A stretch of 64,000 bases of DNA from Trichococcus sp. K1Tr (GTDB lineage: Bacteria > Bacillota > Bacilli > Lactobacillales > Aerococcaceae): the NCBI RefSeq assembly GCF_028309625.1, contig NZ_JAQMHR010000003.1:186001-250000 (forward strand). Direction: 5' to 3'. The notes below the pieces were generated by a model that had not been told where the DNA came from, did no database searches, and saw only the letters and a list, made by a program, of their open reading frames with translations. Shown piece after piece: positions 41,645 to 50,122 of this stretch (positions within the stretch are counted from its first letter, which is position 1; each line of letters begins with the position of its first letter). The position numbers and the translations under genes were made by a program.

Positions 41645-42811
41645 ATGACTGCAACGCAAACGGAAACACAAACCCAAACGGGGCTCTACGAAAAGTTGGT
41701 CGCTTACCGGCGCGAACTGCATGCGCATCCGGAATTATCCGCAAAGGAATTTGCGACGACCGAACGCATCCGTCGTTGGTTGTCGGAGGAAGGGATCACG
41801 ATTCTTGATTACCCGCTGGAGACGGGTCTGATTGCGGAGGTCGTGGGCGCACTGCCTGGCCCGACCATCGCGCTGCGTGCGGATATCGACGCTTTGCCGG
41901 TCAAGGAAGCGACCAATTTGCCGTTCGTTTCCGAAACGGAAGGGCTTATGCATGCCTGTGGTCATGATTATCACACGGCTTCCATGATTGGGGCGGCAAT
42001 CCTGCTTCAGGCTAAAAAAGCGTCACTGAAAGGCACAGTCCGATTCATTTTTCAACCCGCCGAAGAGATTGCGCAAGGCGCGAAGTGGGTCGAAGCAGCC
42101 GGGGCTCTGGAGGGGGTTTCCGCCATCTTCGGGATGCACAACAAGCCAGATCTTCCGGTCGGCACGATCGGTATCCGTGAAGGTGGACTGATGGCCAGCG
42201 CGGATCGTTTTGAATTGGAAATCCACGGAGTCGGCGGACATGCCGGCATTCCGGATTCGACCATCGATCCGATCGTCATCGCAAGCCAGATCATCAGCGG
42301 GTTGCAGACGATCATCAGCCGGAATACGAGTCCATTCCATAATGCCGTCATCAGCATCACACAGATCCACGGCGGCAACTCCTGGAACGTCATCCCCGAG
42401 AAAGTCTACATGGAAGGGACCGTCCGCGCATTCCAAAAGGAAGACCGTGAGAAGATCCCGGCCTTGATGCGCCGGACAGCTGAAGGGATCGCAGCCGGTT
42501 TCGGCGCAATAGCCGATTTCCGTTGGCACCCTTACGTTTCCATCGTGGACAATGATGTCCGCTTCAAAGAAATCATGGAGGAAACGGCTGCCGAACAGGG
42601 CTATCGTTTCGTGGAGCCGAAACCGGTCGCTGGCGGGGAGGATTTCGCGCATTACCAGACGCTGATCCCCGGCTTCTTCGTGTTCATGGGCGTCGGAGGC
42701 ACCCGCGAATGGCACCATCCAGAATTCAACCTCAAAGAGGAAGCCTTGGCGATCGCAGCGGATTACTTCTCGGCTTTGGCGATCAAGGTGCTGGATCGAT
42801 GGGAAGATTGA
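41645..42811 (+). CDS. M20-family amidohydrolase (hippurate/IAA-amino-acid hydrolase type)
   Basis: A 388-residue metal-dependent amidohydrolase. The M20D pattern is clear: YRRELHAHPELSAKEFATT, ALRADIDALPVKE, MHACGHDYHTA with metal-binding Cys and His, FQPAEEIAQGAKW with the catalytic Glu, and a dimerisation domain with GVGGHAGIPDSTIDPI. It removes acyl groups from N-acyl amino acids or related amides. AAAGGGAGAATG precedes ATG 41645. It overlaps the MmgE/PrpD gene by 13 bp. Confidence 0.9.
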   Translation: MTATQTETQTQTGLYEKLVAYRRELHAHPELSAKEFATTERIRRWLSEEGITILDYPLETGLIAEVVGALPGPTIALRADIDALPVKEATNLPFVSETEGLMHACGHDYHTASMIGAAILLQAKKASLKGTVRFIFQPAEEIAQGAKWVEAAGALEGVSAIFGMHNKPDLPVGTIGIREGGLMASADRFELEIHGVGGHAGIPDSTIDPIVIASQIISGLQTIISRNTSPFHNAVISITQIHGGNSWNVIPEKVYMEGTVRAFQKEDREKIPALMRRTAEGIAAGFGAIADFRWHPYVSIVDNDVRFKEIMEETAAEQGYRFVEPKPVAGGEDFAHYQTLIPGFFVFMGVGGTREWHHPEFNLKEEALAIAADYFSALAIKVLDRWED

Positions 42812-44160
42812 CCGCATTCACTGAAATGATGGCGGCTGAAGTTTTGAAGGCGACCCCGACAAACAACGAAGCCGCCTTGCGCGAAGCCAAACGCGGGATA
42901 TTGGATTATCTGGCCAGTGCTTTGGCGGGACGTGAGGATGCCGGCACAATCAAACTGCTGCAGGCGATTGAAGCGGAAGGTGGGCATCCTGTCGCGCCAC
43001 TGATTGGTCAAAATAAACGGGCGAACCGGCGTCAAGCGGCACTCCTGAATGGCTTTATGGGCCATGCGCTGGATTATGACGATGTCCATTCCGACGTCCG
43101 CGGCCATCCCAGCTCGGTCATTTTGCCCGCGCTATTTGCTTTATCTTCGGGTCGGGAAATTTCCGGCAAATGTTTTTTGGACGCCTACATCATCGGTGTT
43201 GAAGTCATGGCCCGGCTTGGCCAAGAGGTCGGGACTGCCAGCTATCTGAAGGGCTGGCACAACACATCTTTATTAGGTGGTGTCGCCGCCACCTTCGCGG
43301 GAGCGCGGCTGCTCGGGTTTACTGCTAGAGAAACGCAAAATGCCGTCGGAATCGCCGTCAGTCAGGCTGGCGGACTGCGGGTGCAGTTCGGTACGCAAAT
43401 GAAGCCGTTGCATGCCGGACTGGCTGCGCAGCAAGCTGTCCAGTCGATTGAATGGACCCAGCAGGATTTCCACGGGATCGATGCAGCGCTTGATTCAGGA
43501 ATAGGTTTTCTGCATGTGTACGGCGGAAAAGCAACCGATGAAGCCGTCCAGACGGCACTGACCGAAAACTGGGGAAAAACGTGGCGGATAGCCGAACCCG
43601 GACTCTGGTTCAAACGCAATCCGTTCTGCTCAGCCGCCTCCCATGGCGCGGACGCTGCGCTGGAGTTGGCAGGGTTGCGTTTGACTGTTAGTGAGATAGA
43701 AAAGATAGACATCGTTTTCCCTCCCAACGGTGATGCGGCTTTGATCCATACACGCCCGAAGACCGGCGAACAAGGCCGCTTCAGCATCGAATATGTCGTC
43801 GCTTTGGCACTGCTGGGGCAGCCGTTTACGCTCGGAAATTTCGGGACCGCAGCTGTTTCGCTTGAGGCCGAAAAGCTGATGGAAAAAATGTCCAGAAGCT
43901 ATGACGCAGAGCACAAGCCGGACGCGCAAGCCATCCCGAAAGGCCGTTTCACAATCGTCCGGCTCACGCTGGCGGATGGCTCGGTCCATAGCCGCGAAGT
44001 GTGCGTTCCGAAAGGTTCGCCGCAAGCGCCGTTGACGGATGCGGAACTCGAAAGCAAATGGTGCGAGTCGGCACCGGTTCAGCATAAAGCCGATCGGATC
44101 ATCCAGGCAATCCGGGGTCTGGAAAATGGCAACATGAGCGAATTGGAAGGATTTTTATGA
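42799..44160 (+). CDS. MmgE/PrpD-family protein
   Basis: A 453-residue all-helical MmgE/PrpD protein. Key segments are LLNGFMGHALDYDDVHSDVRGHPSS, GVEVMARLGQEV, GWHNTSLLGGVAATFAGARLLG, GTQMKPLHAGLAAQ, and WFKRNPFCSAASHGA. The family includes 2-methylcitrate dehydratase, cis-aconitate decarboxylase and iminodisuccinate epimerase. With a fumarase-superfamily C-N lyase nearby and no methylcitrate synthase or lyase, an epimerase-like role on an aminopolycarboxylate is an attractive inference. ATG 42799 lies behind AAGGTG inside the end of the M20 gene. Confidence 0.85.
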   Translation: MGRLTAFTEMMAAEVLKATPTNNEAALREAKRGILDYLASALAGREDAGTIKLLQAIEAEGGHPVAPLIGQNKRANRRQAALLNGFMGHALDYDDVHSDVRGHPSSVILPALFALSSGREISGKCFLDAYIIGVEVMARLGQEVGTASYLKGWHNTSLLGGVAATFAGARLLGFTARETQNAVGIAVSQAGGLRVQFGTQMKPLHAGLAAQQAVQSIEWTQQDFHGIDAALDSGIGFLHVYGGKATDEAVQTALTENWGKTWRIAEPGLWFKRNPFCSAASHGADAALELAGLRLTVSEIEKIDIVFPPNGDAALIHTRPKTGEQGRFSIEYVVALALLGQPFTLGNFGTAAVSLEAEKLMEKMSRSYDAEHKPDAQAIPKGRFTIVRLTLADGSVHSREVCVPKGSPQAPLTDAELESKWCESAPVQHKADRIIQAIRGLENGNMSELEGFL

Positions 44161-44163
44161 TAT

Positions 44164-44217
44164 AAGCAAAAGAGGAGTCTGGGACATAAAAATGTTCCGG
44201 CTCCTCTTTTGCTTTTT
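44164..44217. terminator. Long hairpin terminator with GGGACAT core
   Basis: AAGCAAAAGAGGAG (44164-44177) pairs with CTCCTCTTTTGCTT (44201-44214). Inside, GGGACAT pairs with ATGTTCC around AAAA. The inner TCTGGGACATAA sequence resembles an intergenic hairpin found repeatedly in other low-GC Gram-positive genomes. Confidence 0.9.
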
Positions 44218-44357
44218 GGTCCTGACAACGCATCTTTCAAAACTTCGCGGATATTTTAAATGAACCGTCGTTTGCGGTATAATAGAGAGGCAAGCTGCCG
44301 ATCCGAAAGGCAACCAGGCAGCGAATCTCACACTCCAAAAAAGAAAGGATCCTCCCT

Positions 44358-44567
44358 ATGGCAGACATCACATTTGAAATCGTCGAAGAACTCGGCGTCC
44401 TGTCCACATCCGCAAAAGGTTGGACGAAAGAATTGAACCTGGTCAGCTGGAACGGCAGACCGCCAAAATACGACATCCGCGAATGGAGTCCGGAACACGA
44501 AAAGATGGGCAAAGGACTGACATTCAGCGAAGAAGAGATGGCCGCCCTCGCCAAACTCCTGAAATAA
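44358..44567 (+). CDS. YdbC-like PC4-family ssDNA-binding protein
   Basis: A 69-residue protein of the PC4/YdbC family. The pattern TFEIVEELGVLSTSAKGWTKELNLVSWNGRPPKYDIREWSP followed by a C-terminal helix (SEEEMAALAKLL) matches Lactococcus YdbC, which dimerises and binds single-stranded DNA. A role in transcription or DNA repair is inferred. GAAAGGATCC precedes the ATG. It is a single gene flanked by terminators. Confidence 0.9.
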   Translation: MADITFEIVEELGVLSTSAKGWTKELNLVSWNGRPPKYDIREWSPEHEKMGKGLTFSEEEMAALAKLLK

Positions 44568-44570
44568 GCA

Positions 44571-44621
44571 GAAAGGCTGCATCAAATCAGAAAGTACGTT
44601 TCTGAATTGATGCATCCTTTC
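44571..44621 (+). terminator. Long hairpin terminator after ydbC
   Basis: Three stacked helices (GAAAGG/CCTTTC, GCATCAA/TTGATGC, TCAGAAA/TTTCTGA) form one long stem with two-base bulges; the tail is only moderately T-rich. Confidence 0.75.
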
Positions 44622-44657
44622 TCTTTGGGAATTGAAAGGATGTTTAATACCATCAAA

Positions 44658-44690
44658 AAATCCCCGCCAAGACCCTTTTGGCGGGGATTT
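44658..44690. terminator. Bidirectional terminator downstream of the MFS gene
   Basis: A perfect 13-bp stem (44658-44670 with 44678-44690) closes a 7-nt loop, with A run and T run on either side. It terminates the minus-strand MFS gene. Confidence 0.9.
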
Positions 44691-44727
44691 CCTCCGCTAA
44701 ACCTCCCCCTTTGCATGCAGTATTTTA

Positions 44728-45933
44728 TTAAGTGTGGATCGATCCATTGCGTTTCCCGCGCTGATAGAAGAGGAACATCAAAAAGGCGGAAAGCAATGCC
44801 ATGACGGAACCGAAGTAAAAAGGAACCTGGTTGTTGAAAGTATCATAGAGCCAACCCCCTATCAGGCTGGCCGGCAGCAGCGTCATCCCAAGAATCGCGT
44901 TGTAGAGTCCCAAACCGGTCCCCTTCTTTTCCTTGCCGATGATGTCGGATACCAATGCTTTCTGGATGCCGTCCGTTGCGGCGCTGTACAACCCGTAAAA
45001 AGCGAACAGGCCGACGATGGCGAAGGGGGTCGCGGCCTTTCCGAAACCGAAATAGATCAGCGAGAACATCAGGTAGCCGCCGATGATGATCCGCTTGCGG
45101 CCGATTTTGTCGGACAGTTTCCCGAGCGGAACGGCAAACGCGACTGAAACGGCATTGAACACCAGATACATGATCGGGATGAAGGCATCGCTGACGCCGA
45201 CGTCACTCGCTTTGATCAGGAGCAGGGCATCCGTCGAATTCCCCAGCGTGAACAGGAAAACGATGAACAGAAACAAATAGAAGTCCTTGGGGAAATCCCG
45301 GAAGGAAATTTTTCCTAGCCGCTCCGATTTGGCGCGTTTGGCTTCCTTCACAAAAAAGATGATCGACAAAAGCCCCAAAAATCCAGGGATAGCCGCGAAC
45401 AGGAAAACGCGCCGGTAATCGCCGGGGAAAGCGGCCAATACGGCAAAAGCGATCAGCGGCCCGACGATGGCGCCGCTGTTGTCCATCGCCTTATGGAAAC
45501 CGAAATTCAAGCCGGCGTTGTTGTCTTCTTCAGATGAGCCGGCCACAAGACTGTCCCGGGGAGCGGTGCGGATGCCTTTTCCGACGCGTTCGACAAAGCG
45601 GATCGACAGGACCTGCAAAGGCGTCGTCACGAAAGCGAAGAGCGGGGAAAGGAGGGCGGTGATGCCGTAACCGATGATCATGAAGGGCTTGTTGCGGCCG
45701 ATTTTGTCGCTCCACCAGCCTGAGAGGGATTTCAGGACGGAAGAAGTGCTTTCGGCGATCCCCTCGATCAGGGAGATTTCCGTTTTCGAGGCGCCCATTG
45801 TCGTCAGAAATAAAGGCAGGATGCTGTAGACCATCTTTGTCGTCGTATCCGTCAGGAAACTGGTCAAGCCGACAAAGAAAATATTGCTTTCGACGCCGAG
45901 GATCCGCTTCTTTTTATGTTGGTTACCCGCCAT
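44728..45933 (-). CDS. MFS transporter
   Basis: A 401-residue, 12-helix major facilitator. The loop 2-3 motif appears as GWWSDKIGRNKPFM, and the second-half equivalent as GKLSDKIGRKRIIIGG. The segment FVERVGKGIRTAPRDSLVAGS is typical of a bacterial exporter subfamily related to YxiO/Bcr-like proteins. The substrate is unknown. I start at the ATG at 45933, preceded by AAGAAGG. The frame stays open to 46578 upstream, but that stretch lies antisense to the macrodomain gene and is not credible. Confidence 0.88.
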   Translation of the reverse strand: MAGNQHKKKRILGVESNIFFVGLTSFLTDTTTKMVYSILPLFLTTMGASKTEISLIEGIAESTSSVLKSLSGWWSDKIGRNKPFMIIGYGITALLSPLFAFVTTPLQVLSIRFVERVGKGIRTAPRDSLVAGSSEEDNNAGLNFGFHKAMDNSGAIVGPLIAFAVLAAFPGDYRRVFLFAAIPGFLGLLSIIFFVKEAKRAKSERLGKISFRDFPKDFYLFLFIVFLFTLGNSTDALLLIKASDVGVSDAFIPIMYLVFNAVSVAFAVPLGKLSDKIGRKRIIIGGYLMFSLIYFGFGKAATPFAIVGLFAFYGLYSAATDGIQKALVSDIIGKEKKGTGLGLYNAILGMTLLPASLIGGWLYDTFNNQVPFYFGSVMALLSAFLMFLFYQRGKRNGSIHT

Positions 45934-46122
45934 CTCGAAAACCTTCTTTCCGATTATTTCGTCATCTTCATTAAATTCCTTTTCGGGTAAAAAGTCTAGC
46001 AGAGCGACCACTGAGGCATGCCCTTTCCGCGAGATTCGGACAAATGGATAATCAACCGGAATTTTGGTAAAGTGTACATATTGAGATGTCCGGACTGAAC
46101 AGGTCTTTAGGGAGGAATCGTA

Positions 46123-46674
46123 ATGAATAGATTGCAGATCAATCAAACAACATTGTCCTTGGCGAAAGGTGATATCACCCGTTGCGAATTCGATGCCATC
46201 GTAAATGCCGCCAATGAAAGCCTGCTCGGCGGGGGCGGAGTCGACGGCGCCATCCATCGTGCCGCCGGGCCGGAATTGTTGGCCGCCTGCCACCTTTTGA
46301 ACGGGTGCCGTACCGGCGAGGCGAAGCTCACACCAGGCTTCCGGCTCAAGGCTGCTCATGTCATCCATACTGTCGGTCCTGTCTGGCGTGGCGGAACGCA
46401 CGGTGAAGCGGATTTGCTGGCCTCGTGCTACCAAAAATCGTTGGAATTGGCCGACGCCAACGGAATCCGCACGCTTGCTTTCCCGGCGATCAGCACCGGC
46501 ATTTACGGATACCCGCTGAAACAGGCGACCGCAATCGCTGTCGGAACCGTCCGGAAATATCTGGAAAATCATCTGCAAACGATCATCACAGAAATAACCT
46601 TTGTCTGCTTTGACGATGCGACAGTGCGCGCATACGGGCAGGCATTCGAAGAATTGGAAAGGGGAACTGACTGA
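46123..46674 (+). CDS. Macrodomain protein, O-acetyl-ADP-ribose deacetylase type
   Basis: A 183-residue macrodomain like E. coli YmdB. It has [34 protein letters not shown], including the ADP-ribose loop and catalytic Asn/Asp, and [16 protein letters not shown] as the second phosphate loop. It hydrolyses O-acetyl-ADP-ribose or removes ADP-ribose from proteins. GGGAGGAATC precedes ATG 46123. Its stop codon overlaps the next start by 1 bp, so the zinc-ribbon gene is coupled to it. Confidence 0.93.
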   Translation: MNRLQINQTTLSLAKGDITRCEFDAIVNAANESLLGGGGVDGAIHRAAGPELLAACHLLNGCRTGEAKLTPGFRLKAAHVIHTVGPVWRGGTHGEADLLASCYQKSLELADANGIRTLAFPAISTGIYGYPLKQATAIAVGTVRKYLENHLQTIITEITFVCFDDATVRAYGQAFEELERGTD

Positions 46675-47057
46675 TGTTTTTATTTTTTGACGTATTGCCG
46701 TTCCGCAAGCAACTTGAATACAACCAGACGATCACGTGCAGCCGCTGCGGCCACTTTGGGCGCTATGAGGTCTTTCTTGTGGGTAATCGTTTCCGCCTGT
46801 TTTTCATCCCGGTCATCACCTTCGGGAAAAAGTATCTCGTGCGCACGACCTGTTGCGACACCTGGTATTTACTTGATCCACAAATTGGCAAAGCGATCGA
46901 ACGGAAAGAAAGGGTCTCGATCCGGGACAGCGATCTCCAGATGTACCAGACCGGCGAACCTCTTGAAAGCAGATGTCCCAACTGCGGTGCCTCCTATCCT
47001 CAGGGCGCACATTTTTGCCCGAATTGCGGAGCGAAAGTGGATGGAATGGAGCGCTGA
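46674..47057 (+). CDS. Zinc-ribbon protein
   Basis: A 127-residue protein with two zinc-ribbon elements. An N-terminal one has CSRCGHFGRYEVFL and a later CC pair (zinc-ribbon_15 type), and a C-terminal one has CPNCGASYPQGAHFCPNCGA. The central region LFFIPVITFGKKYLV is hydrophobic. Its function is unknown. The start overlaps the macrodomain stop by 1 bp (TGATG), so translation is coupled; an ADP-ribosylation link is speculative. Confidence 0.8.
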   Translation: MFLFFDVLPFRKQLEYNQTITCSRCGHFGRYEVFLVGNRFRLFFIPVITFGKKYLVRTTCCDTWYLLDPQIGKAIERKERVSIRDSDLQMYQTGEPLESRCPNCGASYPQGAHFCPNCGAKVDGMER

Positions 47058-47164
47058 TGTATCATCAATGAAATAAATGAAAGACGATTATCTGAAAGCG
47101 TTGCAAATAGTCCAATTATGGTATACTATCACTATCGAAAATTGTAAGGGGTGGTCATAATTAT

Positions 47165-47992
47165 ATGTTAACGAACAAGGAAATCAGATCCACAGCCAGA
47201 GAATATTTACGCGGCAATTATAAAATGGCGGTCATCAACCTGATTCTTATCACGATCGCGAACAGTACCATGCAATCGGTGGTCAGAACGCTGACGGGCG
47301 AAAGCGCCTTGAACATGCAGATGACAGGGGAAACTTTGCCGAATTGGGATTCCGTCTTCTCGATGCAATCCTCGCCTTTCCAAACGACCCTGAATGTGGT
47401 CCTTTCGATCATCGTGGCGCTGATCATCGGCTCCATGCAGATGGGGAATGAATGGGGCTACCTGGATATGCTGGACGGTACGCCGCTTTCATCAGGCCAT
47501 CTGCTCAAACCGTTTGAAAACCAGTTGTTCAAGACGTTGGGCGTTCTGGCGCTGCAGGCTTTCTATGTCATTTTATGGTCCGTATTGCTGATCATACCGG
47601 GCATAATGAAACTGTACGCCTTGGCATTATCGAACTTCATTTATTTCGACAATCCTGACATGAAAACGACGGATATCCTGAGACAAAGCGAAGCCTTCAT
47701 GAAAGGCAAGAAGATGAGACTTTTCCAATTGGATCTGACTTACTTTGTCGTTTACCTGATTCCAGTGGCGTTGTTCCTGGGTATCGGAATAGCTGCGTTC
47801 AACATGTATGCCGGATCGGCAACCGCTGACCCGGATGCCTTGCTTTACCAACTGCTGTTGTTGATGGGATTGATGTTGGCGGCATTCGCCGTCTTCGGCA
47901 TCCTGACATTCATCGTTGAACCGAGAAGAAAAGCAGCACGTGCGGTCTTCTATTCGGAAGTCCTGAAGGAAGAAAACCTTATCGTCGGCTGA
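47165..47992 (+). CDS. DUF975 family membrane protein
   Basis: A 275-residue protein with five to six membrane helices. The family start MLTNKEIRSTAREYLRGNYKMAVI and the motif GLFDGTPLSSGH-like MLDGTPLSSGHLL are visible, as are YALALSNFIYFDNPDM and REKSEAFMKGKK-like DILRQSEAFMKGKK. DUF975 proteins are common in lactic acid bacteria with no assigned role. AAGGGGTGG precedes ATG 47165. Confidence 0.85.
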   Translation: MLTNKEIRSTAREYLRGNYKMAVINLILITIANSTMQSVVRTLTGESALNMQMTGETLPNWDSVFSMQSSPFQTTLNVVLSIIVALIIGSMQMGNEWGYLDMLDGTPLSSGHLLKPFENQLFKTLGVLALQAFYVILWSVLLIIPGIMKLYALALSNFIYFDNPDMKTTDILRQSEAFMKGKKMRLFQLDLTYFVVYLIPVALFLGIGIAAFNMYAGSATADPDALLYQLLLLMGLMLAAFAVFGILTFIVEPRRKAARAVFYSEVLKEENLIVG

Positions 47993-48038
47993 TCAGCCCA
48001 CGTAATATCATCAAAATCATCAGAAAAGGAGCGAAATA

Positions 48039-48788
48039 ATGGAACCAAGAATTAAAAGAGAAGCACCAAGCATCACAACCGATTTGCGCAGTGATACAGT
48101 GCAAGTCCCTAGCGTGATCCGGAACTGCTCGGGAATCCGGATTTTTGGAAAACGAATCAAATCCCTGATCTTTACGACGGATATTGCGATTATCCTGAAT
48201 AACGATGCGGATGCCGTCATCGCGGTTTATCCATTTACCCCGCATCCGGCGGTCATCCAAAGCATAGCCAACGTCTCAACCATTCCGATCCTTTCCGGTG
48301 TCGGCGGGGGGACGACCCAAGGCAAACGCAGCGCCAACATCTCTTTGTTTTCGGAGGCGCAGGGTTCCTTGGCTGTCGTCGTCAATGCGCCGACACCGAT
48401 CGATACCATCAGACAAATCGAAGAAACCGTTGATATCCCGATTGTTTGTACGATCGTGACGGAATACATGGATATTCAGGAACGACTGGACGCCGGTGTC
48501 GATATCCTGAACGTCAGCGGAGGGAAGGATACGGCCTATATCGTGAGCCGGATCCGTGAAAATTTCCCGGATGTTCCGATCATCGCGACTGGCGGCCCGA
48601 CGGATGAAACGATCCTGGATGCGATCAATGCCGGTGCCAATGCCATCAGCTGGACCCCACCTTCCAACGGCGAATTGTTCCGACGCAAGATGGACAAGTA
48701 CCGCAACAAAGAGCGCGAACGCTACATGCAGGAGCATCAAGGCATGACGATCGAAGAAGTCGAAGACTTGGAAGATCACAGAGATTAA
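48039..48788 (+). CDS. TIM-barrel protein of unknown function
   Basis: A 249-residue soluble protein with alternating beta/alpha units. The phosphate-binding end IIATGGPTDETILDAINAGANAISWTPPS is typical of TIM barrels that bind a phosphorylated ligand. Other conserved-looking strands are ILSGVGGGTTQGKRS and VDILNVSGGKDTAYI. The database name for similar lactobacillal proteins is often simply hydrolase; I cannot assign a reaction. AAAAGGAGCG precedes the ATG. A terminator follows. Confidence 0.55.
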   Translation: MEPRIKREAPSITTDLRSDTVQVPSVIRNCSGIRIFGKRIKSLIFTTDIAIILNNDADAVIAVYPFTPHPAVIQSIANVSTIPILSGVGGGTTQGKRSANISLFSEAQGSLAVVVNAPTPIDTIRQIEETVDIPIVCTIVTEYMDIQERLDAGVDILNVSGGKDTAYIVSRIRENFPDVPIIATGGPTDETILDAINAGANAISWTPPSNGELFRRKMDKYRNKERERYMQEHQGMTIEEVEDLEDHRD

Positions 48789-48799
48789 CCTATTGAAAA

Positions 48800-48850
48800 A
48801 ACGTGCAAGCAGTTTGCCAGGACAGTCCCGGCAGTTGCTTGCGCGTTTTT
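48800..48850 (+). terminator. Terminator after the TIM-barrel gene
   Basis: ACG-T-GCAAGCA pairs with TGCTTGC-G-CGT across a longer apical region, followed by T8. Also suits the end of the convergent SDR gene. Confidence 0.85.
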
Positions 48851-48888
48851 TTTCGGTATCATGAAACTTATTTTGTTAATAAAGAATA

Positions 48889-49632
48889 CTATAGATCAGA
48901 AATCATGCCGCCGTCGACGACGAATTGCGAGCCGGTCGAGTAGCTCGAATCATCGGATGCAAGGTAGATGACCAGATTGGAGACTTCCTCCGGTTTTGCG
49001 GTCCTTCTCAAGGGAATATCCTTTTCCAGTTGTTTGATGTATTCATAGACGTCTCCCTGTTCAGCCATCGGCGTTTCGATGATGCCCGGGTGGACGGAAT
49101 TCACGCGGATGTTGAACTGGCCAAGCTCCGCAGCGGCGCCCTTCGTCATCCCGGTGACTGCGTGCTTGGATGCGCTGTAGGCGATGGCGGTAGGCGCACT
49201 GACAAGCCCGTCAACAGAGGAAATGTTGACGATCGAGCCGACGCCTGCTTTTTTCATGGAAGACATGACAGTTTTCATGCCCAGGAACACGCCCAGTTCG
49301 TCGATTTCGAATGTCAAACGGAAATCCGCTTCCGTCAATTGGTCCAATGTTTTGAAGATGCCGACGCCGGCATTGTTGACGAGCACCGTAACCGGACCAA
49401 ATTTTTCCTCTGTAAGTGCGATAACTTCTTCCCAATTGGCTGATTTTGAGACGTCCAATTTCATGAAGACGGCATTTTCGCCGATCTCCTCAACCAAAGC
49501 TTTTCCGGCGGCTTCATTGATGTCGGTCACGACTACTTTGGCGCCTTCCTCCACGAATTTGCGTGCGTGCATGGCACCCATGCCTTGCGCCGCGCCTGTG
49601 ATGATTGCTACTTTGTTTTCCAATTTTCTCAT
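48889..49632 (-). CDS. Short-chain dehydrogenase/reductase
   Basis: A 247-residue classical SDR. The cofactor motif is TGAAQGMGAMHARKF, with an Asp after beta-2 (VVTDINEAA) suggesting NAD(H). NNAGVG, the catalytic Ser in VNISSVDGL, and YSASKHA with the catalytic Tyr and Lys are all present; the C-terminal VVDGGMISDL fits 3-alpha/20-beta-hydroxysteroid-like enzymes. The substrate is unknown. The ATG at 49632 is preceded by AAAGGAG on the minus strand; in-frame codons upstream are in the promoter region. Confidence 0.92.
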   Translation of the reverse strand: MRKLENKVAIITGAAQGMGAMHARKFVEEGAKVVVTDINEAAGKALVEEIGENAVFMKLDVSKSANWEEVIALTEEKFGPVTVLVNNAGVGIFKTLDQLTEADFRLTFEIDELGVFLGMKTVMSSMKKAGVGSIVNISSVDGLVSAPTAIAYSASKHAVTGMTKGAAAELGQFNIRVNSVHPGIIETPMAEQGDVYEYIKQLEKDIPLRRTAKPEEVSNLVIYLASDDSSYSTGSQFVVDGGMISDL

Positions 49633-50122
49633 TGTAGATAGCTCCTTTGGATTCTTTTTTTGCCGCTCCCTAATTGTTTGGGATAACTTGTATAGGCTTA
49701 CAATCATGTTATTCCTATAATGAATCGGAATCAATATTATTGCAGCATATTTATCTATTCACAAATGAAGTGCTTCCAAAAAAATCATGAGTGGGTGTGA
49801 ACTTTGCATTATTAACGCGCATTTAGGCTCGTTTAAACATTTGAACAGAAAATGAACAAATGTCCTTTATGCCGACAATGGAATAATTTGATCAATATGC
49901 GTGTAATCAGGATAGGAATCAGAGCGACTTGTCTGGATTCAAGTGCTTCAGCCAATCAATGGATGTGAACCGAGACAGACGTCACTCAGGTGTATTTTTT
50001 TTAAATTAACCGTCGATACTATATAATAAGGGTATGAAATGAAACCGATTTTCGGATTGTCTGGGTGGGGTTGGCAGAACCAGAGCCCGCGATGCGAAAA
50101 ATAGAATATTGGAGGTATTCGT
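49633..50122. other. 490-bp divergent intergenic region
   Basis: AT-rich and without a credible gene. It must hold the promoters of the divergent SDR and metallopeptidase genes. A TATAAT lies at about 50021-50026 facing the metallopeptidase gene, without a convincing -35 hexamer. I found no riboswitch or long repeat. Confidence 0.5.

Noticed and set aside
45934-46578. Open frame extending the MFS gene upstream on the minus strand for 215 codons
   Set aside because: It runs antisense to the well-supported macrodomain gene and lacks family similarity; the ATG at 45933 with AAGAAGG is a better start.
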